Below, one piece after another: positions 1-5,078 of a stretch of DNA of 19,376 bases. The DNA is taken from positions 1 through 19,376 of the forward strand of contig UQJF01000046.1 in the NCBI GenBank assembly GCA_900541315.1. The letters run 5' to 3'. Source of the stretch: an uncultured Clostridium sp. (lineage in GTDB: Bacteria; Bacillota; Clostridia; Lachnospirales; Lachnospiraceae). Each line of letters begins with the position of its first letter. Within the stretch, counting starts at the first letter, position 1. Both the position numbers and the translations under genes were made by a program. The notes under the pieces were generated by a model, which saw only the letters and a program-made list of their open reading frames with translations, did not search any database and was not told where the DNA came from.

Positions 1-65
1 TTTTTTTAAGAAAATTTTTTTCCATTTTCTATTGACATTTATTAGCTGGACTTTCTTTCTGCTGT

Positions 66-713
66 TTAATATTCTTCCAGTTCTTTGATCACTGCTGTGA
101 TATCATTGGGTATCTCATCCGCTTCAAATGCTCCCAGCGGCGTTTTTACCGTATTTCTGTCTGCATGGGTATGGAATATATAGTTTCCATCCTTGCACTC
201 TGCCAGAAGGACCGTTGTGAGCTTTGATTCCAGGACGATCTTGTCCAGCTTGCGGCCATTGGTCTTGATCCTGGTAAACACGATCCCGTTATCATCAGAA
301 ACGGTTTCGGAATGTGCGATGATGATGACTGTCAGATCATCCCTCATGGTCAGCGCATAATCGATGATCTCCCAGATGTAGGAAGCCAGATCCGACCATT
401 TCCCGTATCCCTGGACTTTAAGATTACGCATTTCTTCCGCAACCATAAGTCCGTTGATGGTATCAATCACAACAGTCTTAACGTGCTTTGCCTTATCGGA
501 TTCCTCGATATTTTTTAAGATACCAAGGACAATGGATGGAAAGTTTGTCTGCTTATAGTTATTGGCTGCAGCATTATACTGGTCTCTCCAGCCTTTCCAG
601 TTAAGTCCTTTTTTATCACAGTCAATGTAATATGTTGTGGATGGGTCCAGGTTCCGGCAGCTGGTTGTCTTGCCGGATCCGGACTCTCCCATGATCCCAA
701 TTACCTTTGCCAT
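66..713 (-). CDS. Phage AAA-type ATPase (Sak4/AAA_24-like)
   Basis: A 215-residue P-loop NTPase. The Walker A motif GESGSGKTT is at residues 9-17. A Walker B-like strand VVID is at 81-84, followed by TINGLM. A later strand, LTVIIIAHSE, resembles the sensor strand of RecA-like ATPases. Proteins of this size and layout are the nucleotide-binding (Sak4-like or AAA_24) proteins of phage recombination modules, where they act with a single-strand annealing protein or a single-strand DNA-binding protein on replicating phage DNA. The start is directly followed on the upstream side by the stop of the 64-residue gene, consistent with one early operon. Downstream partners lie outside the window, so the role is inferred from family and context. 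Confidence 0.8.
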   Translation of the reverse strand: MAKVIGIMGESGSGKTTSCRNLDPSTTYYIDCDKKGLNWKGWRDQYNAAANNYKQTNFPSIVLGILKNIEESDKAKHVKTVVIDTINGLMVAEEMRNLKVQGYGKWSDLASYIWEIIDYALTMRDDLTVIIIAHSETVSDDNGIVFTRIKTNGRKLDKIVLESKLTTVLLAECKDGNYIFHTHADRNTVKTPLGAFEADEIPNDITAVIKELEEY

Positions 714-908
714 TTATACCTGCACCTCCACCATTTCTTCCGGCTTCATCACCAGCGTTGTATGTATCGTGTCTGTATGACAGTCCACCTTGATGTATTT
801 CTCATCTGCCCGGATCCCGTCGATCTGGAAATCGACCCAGTTGCCATAGTCTCCGTATTCCACCTGAATCTGCTGTCCTACAGTCAGTTCCTTTGCTTTT
901 ACTGTCAT
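714..908 (-). CDS. Small phage protein, unknown function
   Basis: A 64-residue acidic protein, predicted to be mostly beta strand, with no family I recognise. Its ATG overlaps the stop of the preceding gene as ATGA (905-908). An AGGAGG ribosome binding site lies 7-8 bases upstream, inside the end of that gene. Its stop abuts the start of the ATPase gene with no gap, so the two are probably translated from one message. The sequence (MTVKAKELTVGQQI...) suggests a small beta-barrel fold, but that is only an impression. Confidence 0.7.
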   Translation of the reverse strand: MTVKAKELTVGQQIQVEYGDYGNWVDFQIDGIRADEKYIKVDCHTDTIHTTLVMKPEEMVEVQV

Positions 909-1111
909 TTTGCTTCCTCCTGTCCCTTTTCAGCTCTCTCTGGATCCACTCCAGCAGCTCCTGTAAGAATCGCTTTAATGGCGGTCCCTACGGATGAAGG
1001 TGCGTAAAGGATCTCTGCATCAAGCAGCTTAACAACTGTTTCATTGCGGAGCCTGCACTGAAGCAGTTCCATATATTCCTGTAATGTGATCTCAATTGTT
1101 CTTTCTTCCAT
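905..1111 (-). CDS. Small phage protein, unknown function
   Basis: A 68-residue protein with an N-terminal strand (MEERTIEITLQEYMELL) and a helical middle; no recognised family. Short phage proteins beginning with an EITL.EY.EL pattern are common in early operons, but I cannot assign a function. A GGAAGGGGAT-type ribosome binding site precedes the ATG. The gene overlaps the end of the upstream 51-residue gene by 20 bases and the next gene by 4 bases, as expected in a compact early operon. Confidence 0.7.
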   Translation of the reverse strand: MEERTIEITLQEYMELLQCRLRNETVVKLLDAEILYAPSSVGTAIKAILTGAAGVDPERAEKGQEEAK

Positions 1112-1247
1112 CTGTTTTATCCCCTTCCAGTTTTCGGTTTAACATATCTGCATCAACAGATATCCGTTTCGGTTTTCCATAGCCAGTAAAGCGACTGGCA
1201 TTTAAAAGCTCTTGAACACGGTTCGTTCCATTCCTGCGGCGGCTCAT
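1092..1247 (-). CDS. Very small basic phage protein, unknown function
   Basis: A 51-residue, strongly basic protein starting MSRRRNGTNR. I chose the ATG at 1247 instead of an upstream in-frame start because this ATG overlaps the TGA of the DUF3846 gene as ATGA (1244-1247), a classic translational-coupling junction, and because the longer version would begin with an unnatural proline- and glycine-rich stretch. Arg/Lys richness suggests nucleic-acid contact, which is inference only. Confidence 0.55.
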   Translation of the reverse strand: MSRRRNGTNRVQELLNASRFTGYGKPKRISVDADMLNRKLEGDKTDGRKNN

Positions 1248-1597
1248 GCTCCCACTTCCTTCAAGCCCTGGTCCCGGATCAGGCGCTCTTTCCATTCAGC
1301 AAGCTCTTCTGCATCCGGTGCCACGATATCTTCATGTACTGGAACCGCTAGGATAAAGTCACCTACAATGGGATACCCATAAAAACGGGATCCTGTCCTG
1401 TTTAACGGAAGCTGCTTTAAGATGCCTTCTTCATCCACCAGCATCATTACTGGCTTACCAAAATATGCGGTCAGTTTGGAAGCTCTTACCGTCTCAAACA
1501 TGCCACCCACAACTTTCTGAATGGCCCTGTAATCATCAAAGTCCACATCAACAACGGAAATTTCATTGCTGCTGGTGATCTTTATTGTCTTTGCCAT
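1244..1597 (-). CDS. DUF3846 domain protein
   Basis: A 117-residue protein matching the DUF3846 family, recognised by the block GKPVMMLVDEEG...LPLNRTGS..YGYPIVGDFILAV at about residues 48-85. The family is widespread in phages and conjugative elements of Firmicutes and has no established function. A GGAGAAGGAGA ribosome binding site lies before the ATG. Its first 35 bases overlap the end of the Cys-rich gene and its stop overlaps the next start, so it sits centrally in the early operon. Early phage genes of this kind are often host-modulation proteins, but nothing here proves that. Confidence 0.8.
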   Translation of the reverse strand: MAKTIKITSSNEISVVDVDFDDYRAIQKVVGGMFETVRASKLTAYFGKPVMMLVDEEGILKQLPLNRTGSRFYGYPIVGDFILAVPVHEDIVAPDAEELAEWKERLIRDQGLKEVGA

Positions 1598-1778
1598 CTT
1601 GCAATTCTCCTTCTCCCTCCGTATAATGAGGGTGTGAAATTATTTTTCTTTTGGACCTTCCGCAGTTGCCGCTGCCTGGGTCCTTTTTTATGTATCCTCT
1701 GCATGCCTGTAAGCGGCTTCTCTCCATGCACCGGTTCTTCCCGATGCAGGTACCGCACTGGTCTTTCCACACAGCCAT
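1563..1778 (-). CDS. Small Cys-rich phage protein
   Basis: A 71-residue protein starting MAVWKDQCGTC. I chose the ATG at 1776-1778 because it overlaps the preceding gene's TGA as TGATG, which points to coupled translation; an upstream in-frame ATG at 1832 would lie inside that preceding gene. Cysteines at CGTC, RC, AC and NC within the first 36 residues look like a small zinc site. The C-terminal part is polar and basic (RSKRK) and overlaps the DUF3846 start by 35 bases. The function is unknown. Confidence 0.55.
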   Translation of the reverse strand: MAVWKDQCGTCIGKNRCMERSRLQACRGYIKKDPGSGNCGRSKRKIISHPHYTEGEGELQDGKDNKDHQQQ

Positions 1779-1963
1779 CACAGCACCTGGACCGCAAGTG
1801 TAGCCCCAAGCATCATGAAGACTATCACCCACATGCCACCGGCTATAAATGTCTCCGTGATGCCTACCCAGTCCACAGTTTTCTTCTTAGGCCTGGTTGC
1901 CTGTACTGCCACATAAGACAGTTCCATGCCGGTCTGACCGTCATAGTTCTTGATCTTTGCCAT
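1778..1963 (-). CDS. Small single-pass membrane protein of phage
   Basis: A 61-residue protein with a polar N-terminus (MAKIKNYDGQTGMELSYV), a basic RPKKK stretch at about residues 24-28, and a hydrophobic segment from about residue 37 to the end (ETFIAGGMWVIVFMMLGATL), which reads as one transmembrane helix. An AGGAGA ribosome binding site lies 8 bases before the ATG. The stop overlaps the start of the Cys-rich gene. The positive-inside rule places the N-terminus in the cytoplasm. Its role is unknown. Confidence 0.65.
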   Translation of the reverse strand: MAKIKNYDGQTGMELSYVAVQATRPKKKTVDWVGITETFIAGGMWVIVFMMLGATLAVQVL

Positions 1964-1987
1964 TGTTTTTCTCTCCTTTCCTGACCT

Positions 1988-2194
1988 TTATTCATATCCT
2001 GGTACACTGGATCCGGTAATCTGTTTTAACTTCTCCGGATAGATCTTGTACCGCCAGGTCTTAGTCCCCGTCTTTTGAGGACTTAATACCATTCCCAGAT
2101 CCATGCTTCCATTGCGCATGTACTTTCTTACGGCCGCTGCCGACAGCCCCAGGAACGGAGCTGCATCTTCTGGTGAAAGATATCGTTTTTCCAT
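1988..2194 (-). CDS. Helix-turn-helix DNA-binding protein (excisionase/MerR-like)
   Basis: A 68-residue protein whose N-terminal half (LSPEDAAPFLGLSAAAVRKYMRNG) is a classic winged helix-turn-helix of the excisionase/MerR type. It is followed by a wing with basic and aromatic residues (KTWRYKIYPEKL). A perfect AGGAGGTG ribosome binding site lies 5 bases before the ATG. Small proteins like this in early phage operons act as excisionases or accessory regulators. It lies far from the integrase, so a regulatory role is as likely as an excisionase role. Confidence 0.7.
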   Translation of the reverse strand: MEKRYLSPEDAAPFLGLSAAAVRKYMRNGSMDLGMVLSPQKTGTKTWRYKIYPEKLKQITGSSVPGYE

Positions 2195-2210
2195 TTAAAC
2201 ACCTCCTACA

Positions 2211-2239
2211 TTGCTTTTAATTTGTTTCCGTCTTATACT
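2211..2239 (+). promoter_or_regulatory. Promoter for the winged-helix/membrane cargo gene
   Basis: A -35 TTGCTT (2211-2216), 17-base spacer and -10 TATACT (2234-2239) on the + strand, opposite to the surrounding operon. Six bases after the -10 begins the block ACAGGC (2246-2251), then GAGTACA (2265-2271). The segment 2240-2270 can fold as a hairpin (GTACT/AGTAC, CAG/CTG, CTC/GAG with loop CCACCA). The same arrangement recurs before the DUF2513 gene. Confidence 0.6.
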
Positions 2240-2288
2240 GTACTTACAGGCTCCCACCAGAGCTGAGTACATAGGAGAAGAAACGCTA

Positions 2289-2723
2289 ATGATTCAAACA
2301 AAATCCGAATACGAAGATCTTGTAATTAAAATGCTAAATCTTATTATTTCCGGTCAACGTCTTTCAAAAGAACTTTTTCCAGAATGTACCGAAAAAGATT
2401 TTTCTGAAATACTTCATCAATGTGTAGTTGACAATCTTATTATTGGATATTCCGTACAAAGAGTGGCTGACGGCAATTCTATTGGGCAATGCACCGGTAC
2501 TCCATATGTCACCATCAAAGGATTAAACTTCATGGATTCCGTAAATCAGGCCAGAGCACTTGATGTCGCCCGGAAAGCCGAACAAAACTCTGTATCTGCT
2601 ATACTGAAAGCCAATAAATCTTTTATTGTTTCTATTGCTGCACTCATAGCTACATTGATAATTAATGCAGACAAGATAATACATAACTTGCGAGCAATAT
2701 TATCTTATCTAGGCACGCTATAA
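2289..2723 (+). CDS. Winged-helix protein with C-terminal membrane segment (YjcQ-like N-domain)
   Basis: A 144-residue protein. The start at 2289 (MIQTKSEYEDL) is chosen because AGGAGAAG lies 8 bases upstream; an earlier in-frame ATG at 2211 falls inside the promoter. Residues 1-85 resemble small winged-helix phage proteins of the YjcQ type (helices, then IIGYSVQ and a TPYVTIKGLNFM wing). A helical linker at 90-108 leads to a hydrophobic stretch (SFIVSIAALIATLII) likely to be a transmembrane helix. The gene runs against the surrounding - strand operon with its own promoter and overlaps the 3' end of a convergent small membrane-protein gene by 62 bases. It behaves like a phage moron (independently expressed cargo). 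The function is unknown; superinfection exclusion is a guess. Confidence 0.65.
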   Translation: MIQTKSEYEDLVIKMLNLIISGQRLSKELFPECTEKDFSEILHQCVVDNLIIGYSVQRVADGNSIGQCTGTPYVTIKGLNFMDSVNQARALDVARKAEQNSVSAILKANKSFIVSIAALIATLIINADKIIHNLRAILSYLGTL

Positions 2724-2874
2724 TCGTTAAAAGGACAGCTAAACTTGCGATGATGATAGATGCACGATTTAACCATTTAGCATTTTTTTCATTACGTGCT
2801 GTTCTCTCTTTGATTTTTTCTGCATAGGAACTATCCGCAGCATTTATCTCTGATCCGTCTACTGAATGCTTCAC
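2662..2874 (-). CDS. Small membrane protein, GTG start
   Basis: A 70-residue protein with a polar, charged N-terminal half (SSYAEKIKERTARNEKNAKW) and a C-terminal hydrophobic helix (ASIIIASLAVLLTIIACL). GTG is the start, with AGGAGG placed 9 bases upstream, which is strong evidence for translation. It converges with and overlaps the last 62 bases of the + strand cargo gene, and both encode membrane segments in the shared DNA. It may be a remnant of the - strand early operon or the partner of the cargo gene. No family recognised. Confidence 0.5.
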   Translation of the reverse strand: MKHSVDGSEINAADSSYAEKIKERTARNEKNAKWLNRASIIIASLAVLLTIIACLDKIILLASYVLSCLH

Positions 2875-2934
2875 GTTTCCTCACCTCCTACTTCAACAGC
2901 TTCTCAATGGGTATAATGAAAGCTGTTAATATGC

Positions 2935-2964
2935 TTGTTTTCCTTATCTCCTCAGTGCTATACT
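2935..2964 (+). promoter_or_regulatory. Promoter for the DUF2513 gene
   Basis: A -35 TTGTTT (2935-2940), 18-base spacer and -10 TATACT (2959-2964). Six bases after the -10 comes ACAGGC (2971-2976) and then GAGTACA (2988-2994), matching the block before the 2289 gene. GGCG/CGCC (2974-2977 and 2984-2987) can pair around a TTGCAC loop. A second possible -10 (TATAAT, 2912-2917) lies inside an ACAGCTT/AAGCTGT inverted repeat just upstream but has no good -35. Confidence 0.55.
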
Positions 2965-3012
2965 TTTCATACAGGCGTTGCACCGCCGAGTACAGAAGAA
3001 AGGAGATTGACA

Positions 3013-3411
3013 ATGAAACTTAATCCAGATTGCATTCGTGATATTCTTATAGATATTGAAGACACCACAACCATAAACACTGCCTGGAAATATGACTCTC
3101 ATAATCCTTCTAAACGTTTGCTTAATTACAGCCAATTTGAAATTGCTTATCATGCACGATACTGTTACGAAGCAAATCTGATAAAAGATTTCTCTATTGG
3201 TGGCAACAGCGAAAGCGTATTTGCTTCGGATCTTACTCCAAAAGGTCATGATTTTTTATCCAACATCCGAGAAAATAAGATTTGGAATGGCGTAAAGATA
3301 ATCGCAGGAAAAGTTGGTTCTTCTTCCCTTGATGCCCTTATTCAAATATCCACCAATGTTATAACTGAACTCATCAAAGCTCAGTTCGGCATCGGTATCA
3401 CTTCTCCCTAA
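3013..3411 (+). CDS. DUF2513 family phage protein
   Basis: A 132-residue protein. The start at 3013 follows AAAGGAG by 6-7 bases; upstream in-frame codons lie in the leader. The opening MKLNPDCIRDILIDIE and the later LTPKGHDFLSNIRENKIWNGVK (about residues 79-100) are the hallmarks of DUF2513, a winged-helix-like family common in prophages and mobile elements of Firmicutes and Proteobacteria, without a proven function. The C-terminal 30 residues are amphipathic to hydrophobic. The gene is a + strand insertion within a - strand operon, has its own promoter and leader, and ends 14 bases inside a convergent small membrane gene. It shares its leader with the cargo gene at 2289. Confidence 0.75.
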   Translation: MKLNPDCIRDILIDIEDTTTINTAWKYDSHNPSKRLLNYSQFEIAYHARYCYEANLIKDFSIGGNSESVFASDLTPKGHDFLSNIRENKIWNGVKIIAGKVGSSSLDALIQISTNVITELIKAQFGIGITSP

Positions 3412-3592
3412 TGCCTAGCAGCTTTAATGCCGCTTTCGTCTGATATTTCTGTATTGTGCTATTATCCGGTATTTCCTGTCCGCATTCTGCATAATACAGA
3501 AGCACCGCCATAAAGCTCAACCGATATGCAATCCATTTGGAAATTGCGACTACTAAAGTAATCACCAGCAGTGCTATTACCACCTCTCTCAC
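3398..3592 (-). CDS. Small membrane-anchored phage protein, GTG start
   Basis: A 64-residue protein with an N-terminal hydrophobic helix (VVIALLVITLVVAISKWIAY), then a soluble tail (LLYYAECGQEIPDNSTIQKYQTKAALKLLG). Short phage proteins with this layout, an N-terminal anchor and an EIP.....KY tail, are common in Clostridia, but their role is not known to me. GTG at 3592 overlaps the stop of the upstream 36-codon frame as GTGA. A second GTG at 3583 is better spaced from the AAAAGGGG stretch, so the true start may be 3 codons later. The 3' end overlaps the DUF2513 gene by 14 bases. Confidence 0.6.
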   Translation of the reverse strand: MREVVIALLVITLVVAISKWIAYRLSFMAVLLYYAECGQEIPDNSTIQKYQTKAALKLLGIREK

Positions 3593-3699
3593 CCCTTTTC
3601 TTCTAATGCTTCTGTTACAAATAGATAATCTCGTGTTTTCACATTTTTTCTTAGTGTTATACGTTCTGTACCGTCATCTCTGACATTTAGATAATCCAC
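3589..3699 (-). pseudogene. Small frame, probably 5'-truncated early-operon gene
   Basis: A 36-codon frame (GTG at 3699; MDYLNVRDDGTERITLRKNV...) ending with TGA that overlaps the next GTG as GTGA. The frame stays open about 25 codons further upstream to roughly 3773, with no ATG, GTG or TTG and no ribosome binding site, and the promoter of the + strand TIR-like gene is embedded there. The composition is protein-like. This fits a - strand operon gene that lost its 5' part when the + strand cassette arrived, although a genuine tiny gene is possible. Confidence 0.35.
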
Positions 3700-3712
3700 A
3701 TAAAAATGTCGA

Positions 3713-3745
3713 TTTTGTAATTTTTCTGTAATTTTTATGTAATAT
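3713..3745 (+). repeat. Three 11-bp tandem repeats (UP-element or operator-like)
   Basis: Three consecutive 11-base units, TTTTGTAATTT, TTCTGTAATTT and TTATGTAATAT, end 5 bases before the -35 of the TIR-like gene promoter. A related TTTTGTAATAT overlaps the -10 (3766-3776). The 11-base period places every unit on one face of the helix. The A/T tracts could act as an UP element for RNA polymerase or as sites for a cooperative regulator. Confidence 0.6.
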
Positions 3746-3750
3746 TTTTC

Positions 3751-3779
3751 TTGAAAAATGCATTTTTTTGTAATATACT
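3751..3779 (+). promoter_or_regulatory. Strong promoter for the TIR/deoxyribosyltransferase-like gene
   Basis: A -35 TTGAAA (3751-3756), exactly 17 bases, and -10 TATACT (3774-3779) on the + strand, preceded by phased A/T repeats. The untranslated leader is about 50 bases and contains a short inverted repeat (TAGTA/TACTA, 3785-3805 region) before the AAAGGAA ribosome binding site. Confidence 0.7.
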
Positions 3780-3832
3780 ACCGTTAGTAACTTTCGCTCG
3801 TACTACAACACCAAAGAAAGGAATCCATCAGC

Positions 3833-4528
3833 ATGAAAACTTGCTTTATTGTTTGCCCCATCGGAAACGATGACACTGAAACCAGGAAGCGTTCTGACAC
3901 TCTCTTTAAGCATGTAATTTCACCCGTATGTGATGAATGTAATTTCACTCCCATACGTATTGATAGAGAAAACACAAATGGTTCTTTAACAGACGAAATA
4001 TTTAAACATATTTGCGAAGATGATTTGGTTATTGCAGACCTGACAGAAAATAACCCAAATGTTTTCTACGAAATAGGATATCGCGCAGCTCTGGATAAGC
4101 CCGCCATCCACTTAATGTCAAAAAATGCTTCTATTCCATTTGATGTTTCAACTATACGAACTTATTTTTATGATTTATCCGATTTAGATAACGTTGCAGA
4201 AATGAAAGAACGTTTAATCCAAACAATACAAAACATCGACTTCGCTCCTGCTGAATCTAAAACCTCAAATCAGCAAACTAGTAGCACTATGTTTAATGCA
4301 CAACTTCTTCAAGAAATTTACAAAGTACAGGACAGCATCGCAAAATTAGAAAGTTCTATCAATGCTAAGGACTCTTCCATGATATCCGTTTTAGCTGATA
4401 AACTAATTAGCAGTAATGCAAAATCACCAGAAACAACCCTGATTGAAACATTACTTCCAAAACTGCTTGACAATCCAGAACAGTTTAATAAATTTACAGA
4501 GTTTGCCAATAAGCTTCCTAAAAAATAA
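3833..4528 (+). CDS. Nucleoside 2-deoxyribosyltransferase/TIR-like effector candidate
   Basis: A 231-residue protein. Residues 1-137 form a flavodoxin-like domain of the nucleoside deoxyribosyltransferase/TIR-like superfamily: CFIVCPIG at 4-11, a DLVIADLTENNPNVFYEIGY block at 64-83, and Glu80 in NVFYEIG as the probable catalytic glutamate. The family includes base-exchange or NAD-cleaving enzymes and several phage-defence effectors. Residues 155-231 are helical without a recognised domain and may be a sensor or oligomerisation part. The gene has a strong own promoter, runs against the early operon, and shares no operon with another defence gene. This suggests a stand-alone prophage-encoded immunity gene (moron). 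The enzymatic activity is inferred from motifs only. Confidence 0.7.
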   Translation: MKTCFIVCPIGNDDTETRKRSDTLFKHVISPVCDECNFTPIRIDRENTNGSLTDEIFKHICEDDLVIADLTENNPNVFYEIGYRAALDKPAIHLMSKNASIPFDVSTIRTYFYDLSDLDNVAEMKERLIQTIQNIDFAPAESKTSNQQTSSTMFNAQLLQEIYKVQDSIAKLESSINAKDSSMISVLADKLISSNAKSPETTLIETLLPKLLDNPEQFNKFTEFANKLPKK

Positions 4529-4691
4529 TGGTTTTCATGATATCTGCATAAATCATATCCAAATATGGTTTAGCGATACCCATTTGAAAGTCTGGTGAAA
4601 CATTCTCCACACATACTGTCACGGAAAATATTTCGCCAGACTTTTCAAATCCAATTTTCCGCGAAAAATTCTTTGTTACTCTTTCTTCCAT
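4518..4691 (-). CDS. Small phage protein after the Cro-like gene
   Basis: A 57-residue protein of unknown family (MEERVTKNFSRKIGFEKSGE...). I prefer the ATG at 4691 over a GTG at 4700 because GGAG lies 10 bases before the ATG but only 1 base before the GTG. It follows the Cro-like gene by 5 bases and is presumably co-transcribed with it from the leftward early promoter. Its last 11 bases overlap the convergent TIR-like gene. Confidence 0.6.
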   Translation of the reverse strand: MEERVTKNFSRKIGFEKSGEIFSVTVCVENVSPDFQMGIAKPYLDMIYADIMKTIIF

Positions 4692-4696
4692 TCTTC

Positions 4697-4915
4697 TCAC
4701 GCTCCTTTCTCACCTAATACACCAGATGCGCCTATTAATAAATAATCCACATCTGTTCCAAACATTTTCGACATCCGAAGAAGAGCTGAACTTGGAACAT
4801 CTGTTTCTTCATTAATCCAGTTGTAATAAGTTTTTGTAGACACATTAAGTTTTTTAGCAAGCTCTTCCTTTGTCCAACCTTTTCGGACACGTTCTGCTTC
4901 AATACTCCTGAGCAT
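4697..4915 (-). CDS. Cro-like XRE-family repressor
   Basis: A 72-residue protein that is almost entirely one helix-turn-helix domain of the XRE/HTH_3 family: RVRKGWTKEELAKKLNVSTKTYYNWINEETDVPSS at about residues 9-43, then LLRMSKMFGTDVDYLL. Small size, first position in the leftward operon and divergence from an S24-type repressor gene identify it as the Cro-type partner of the lysogeny switch. It would bind the TGCTCAA/TTGAGCA operators and keep lysogenic transcription low during lytic growth. An AGAGGTG ribosome binding site precedes the ATG. Confidence 0.85.
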   Translation of the reverse strand: MLRSIEAERVRKGWTKEELAKKLNVSTKTYYNWINEETDVPSSALLRMSKMFGTDVDYLLIGASGVLGEKGA

Positions 4916-4930
4916 TTTTCACCTCTTTTC

Positions 4931-5018
4931 TGCTCAAATTGAGCATTTATGCTTGTATATTATATCCGTTTTGAGCATTTGTCAATAGTTTTGTAAAATA
5001 ATTTGCTCGTTTTGAGCA
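4931..5018. promoter_or_regulatory. Lysogeny-switch operators (three sites)
   Basis: A perfect 15-base palindrome TGCTCAAATTGAGCA lies at 4931-4945, a near-perfect TGCTCGTTTTGAGCA at 5004-5018, and a half-conserved copy ending TTGAGCA at 4963-4977. A lone half site, TGAGCA (5055-5060), overlaps the -10 of the repressor promoter. The middle site lies between the -35 and -10 of the leftward promoter, so binding there would block early transcription directly. Confidence 0.85.
4957..4985 (-). promoter_or_regulatory. Leftward early promoter (cro side)
   Basis: On the - strand: -35 TTGACA (4980-4985), 17 bases, -10 TAATAT (4957-4962). An overlapping TATAAT gives a 15-base spacer. The weak operator at 4963-4977 lies between the two hexamers. 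Confidence 0.75.
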
Positions 5019-5026
5019 TTTAATTA

Positions 5027-5055
5027 TTGACACTATGAAATAAATTACATATAAT
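5027..5055 (+). promoter_or_regulatory. Repressor promoter, full consensus
   Basis: TTGACA (5027-5032), 17 bases, TATAAT (5050-5055), an exact consensus sigma-70 promoter about 25 bases before the repressor start. The TGAGCA half site overlapping the -10 and the palindrome at 5004-5018 just upstream suggest autoregulation. Confidence 0.85.
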
Positions 5056-5078
5056 GAGCACAAAGGAGGTATCTATCA

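Noticed and set aside
1..25. A possible - strand start (MEKNFLKK...) at the left edge
   Set aside because: Only eight codons are visible and there is no convincing ribosome binding site; another ATG nearby is followed by a quick stop. It cannot be supported.
1582..1832. Longer upstream starts and an alternative frame around the Cys-rich gene
   Set aside because: The upstream ATG at 1832 lies inside the membrane-protein gene without a ribosome binding site, and the other frame at 1582-1809 gives an unnatural Arg-rich sequence. The TGATG overlap at 1776-1780 marks the likelier start.
3713..3745. CRISPR-like array
   Set aside because: The repeats are 11 bases with no spacers, and no cas genes are present. 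Promoter-associated repeats explain them better.
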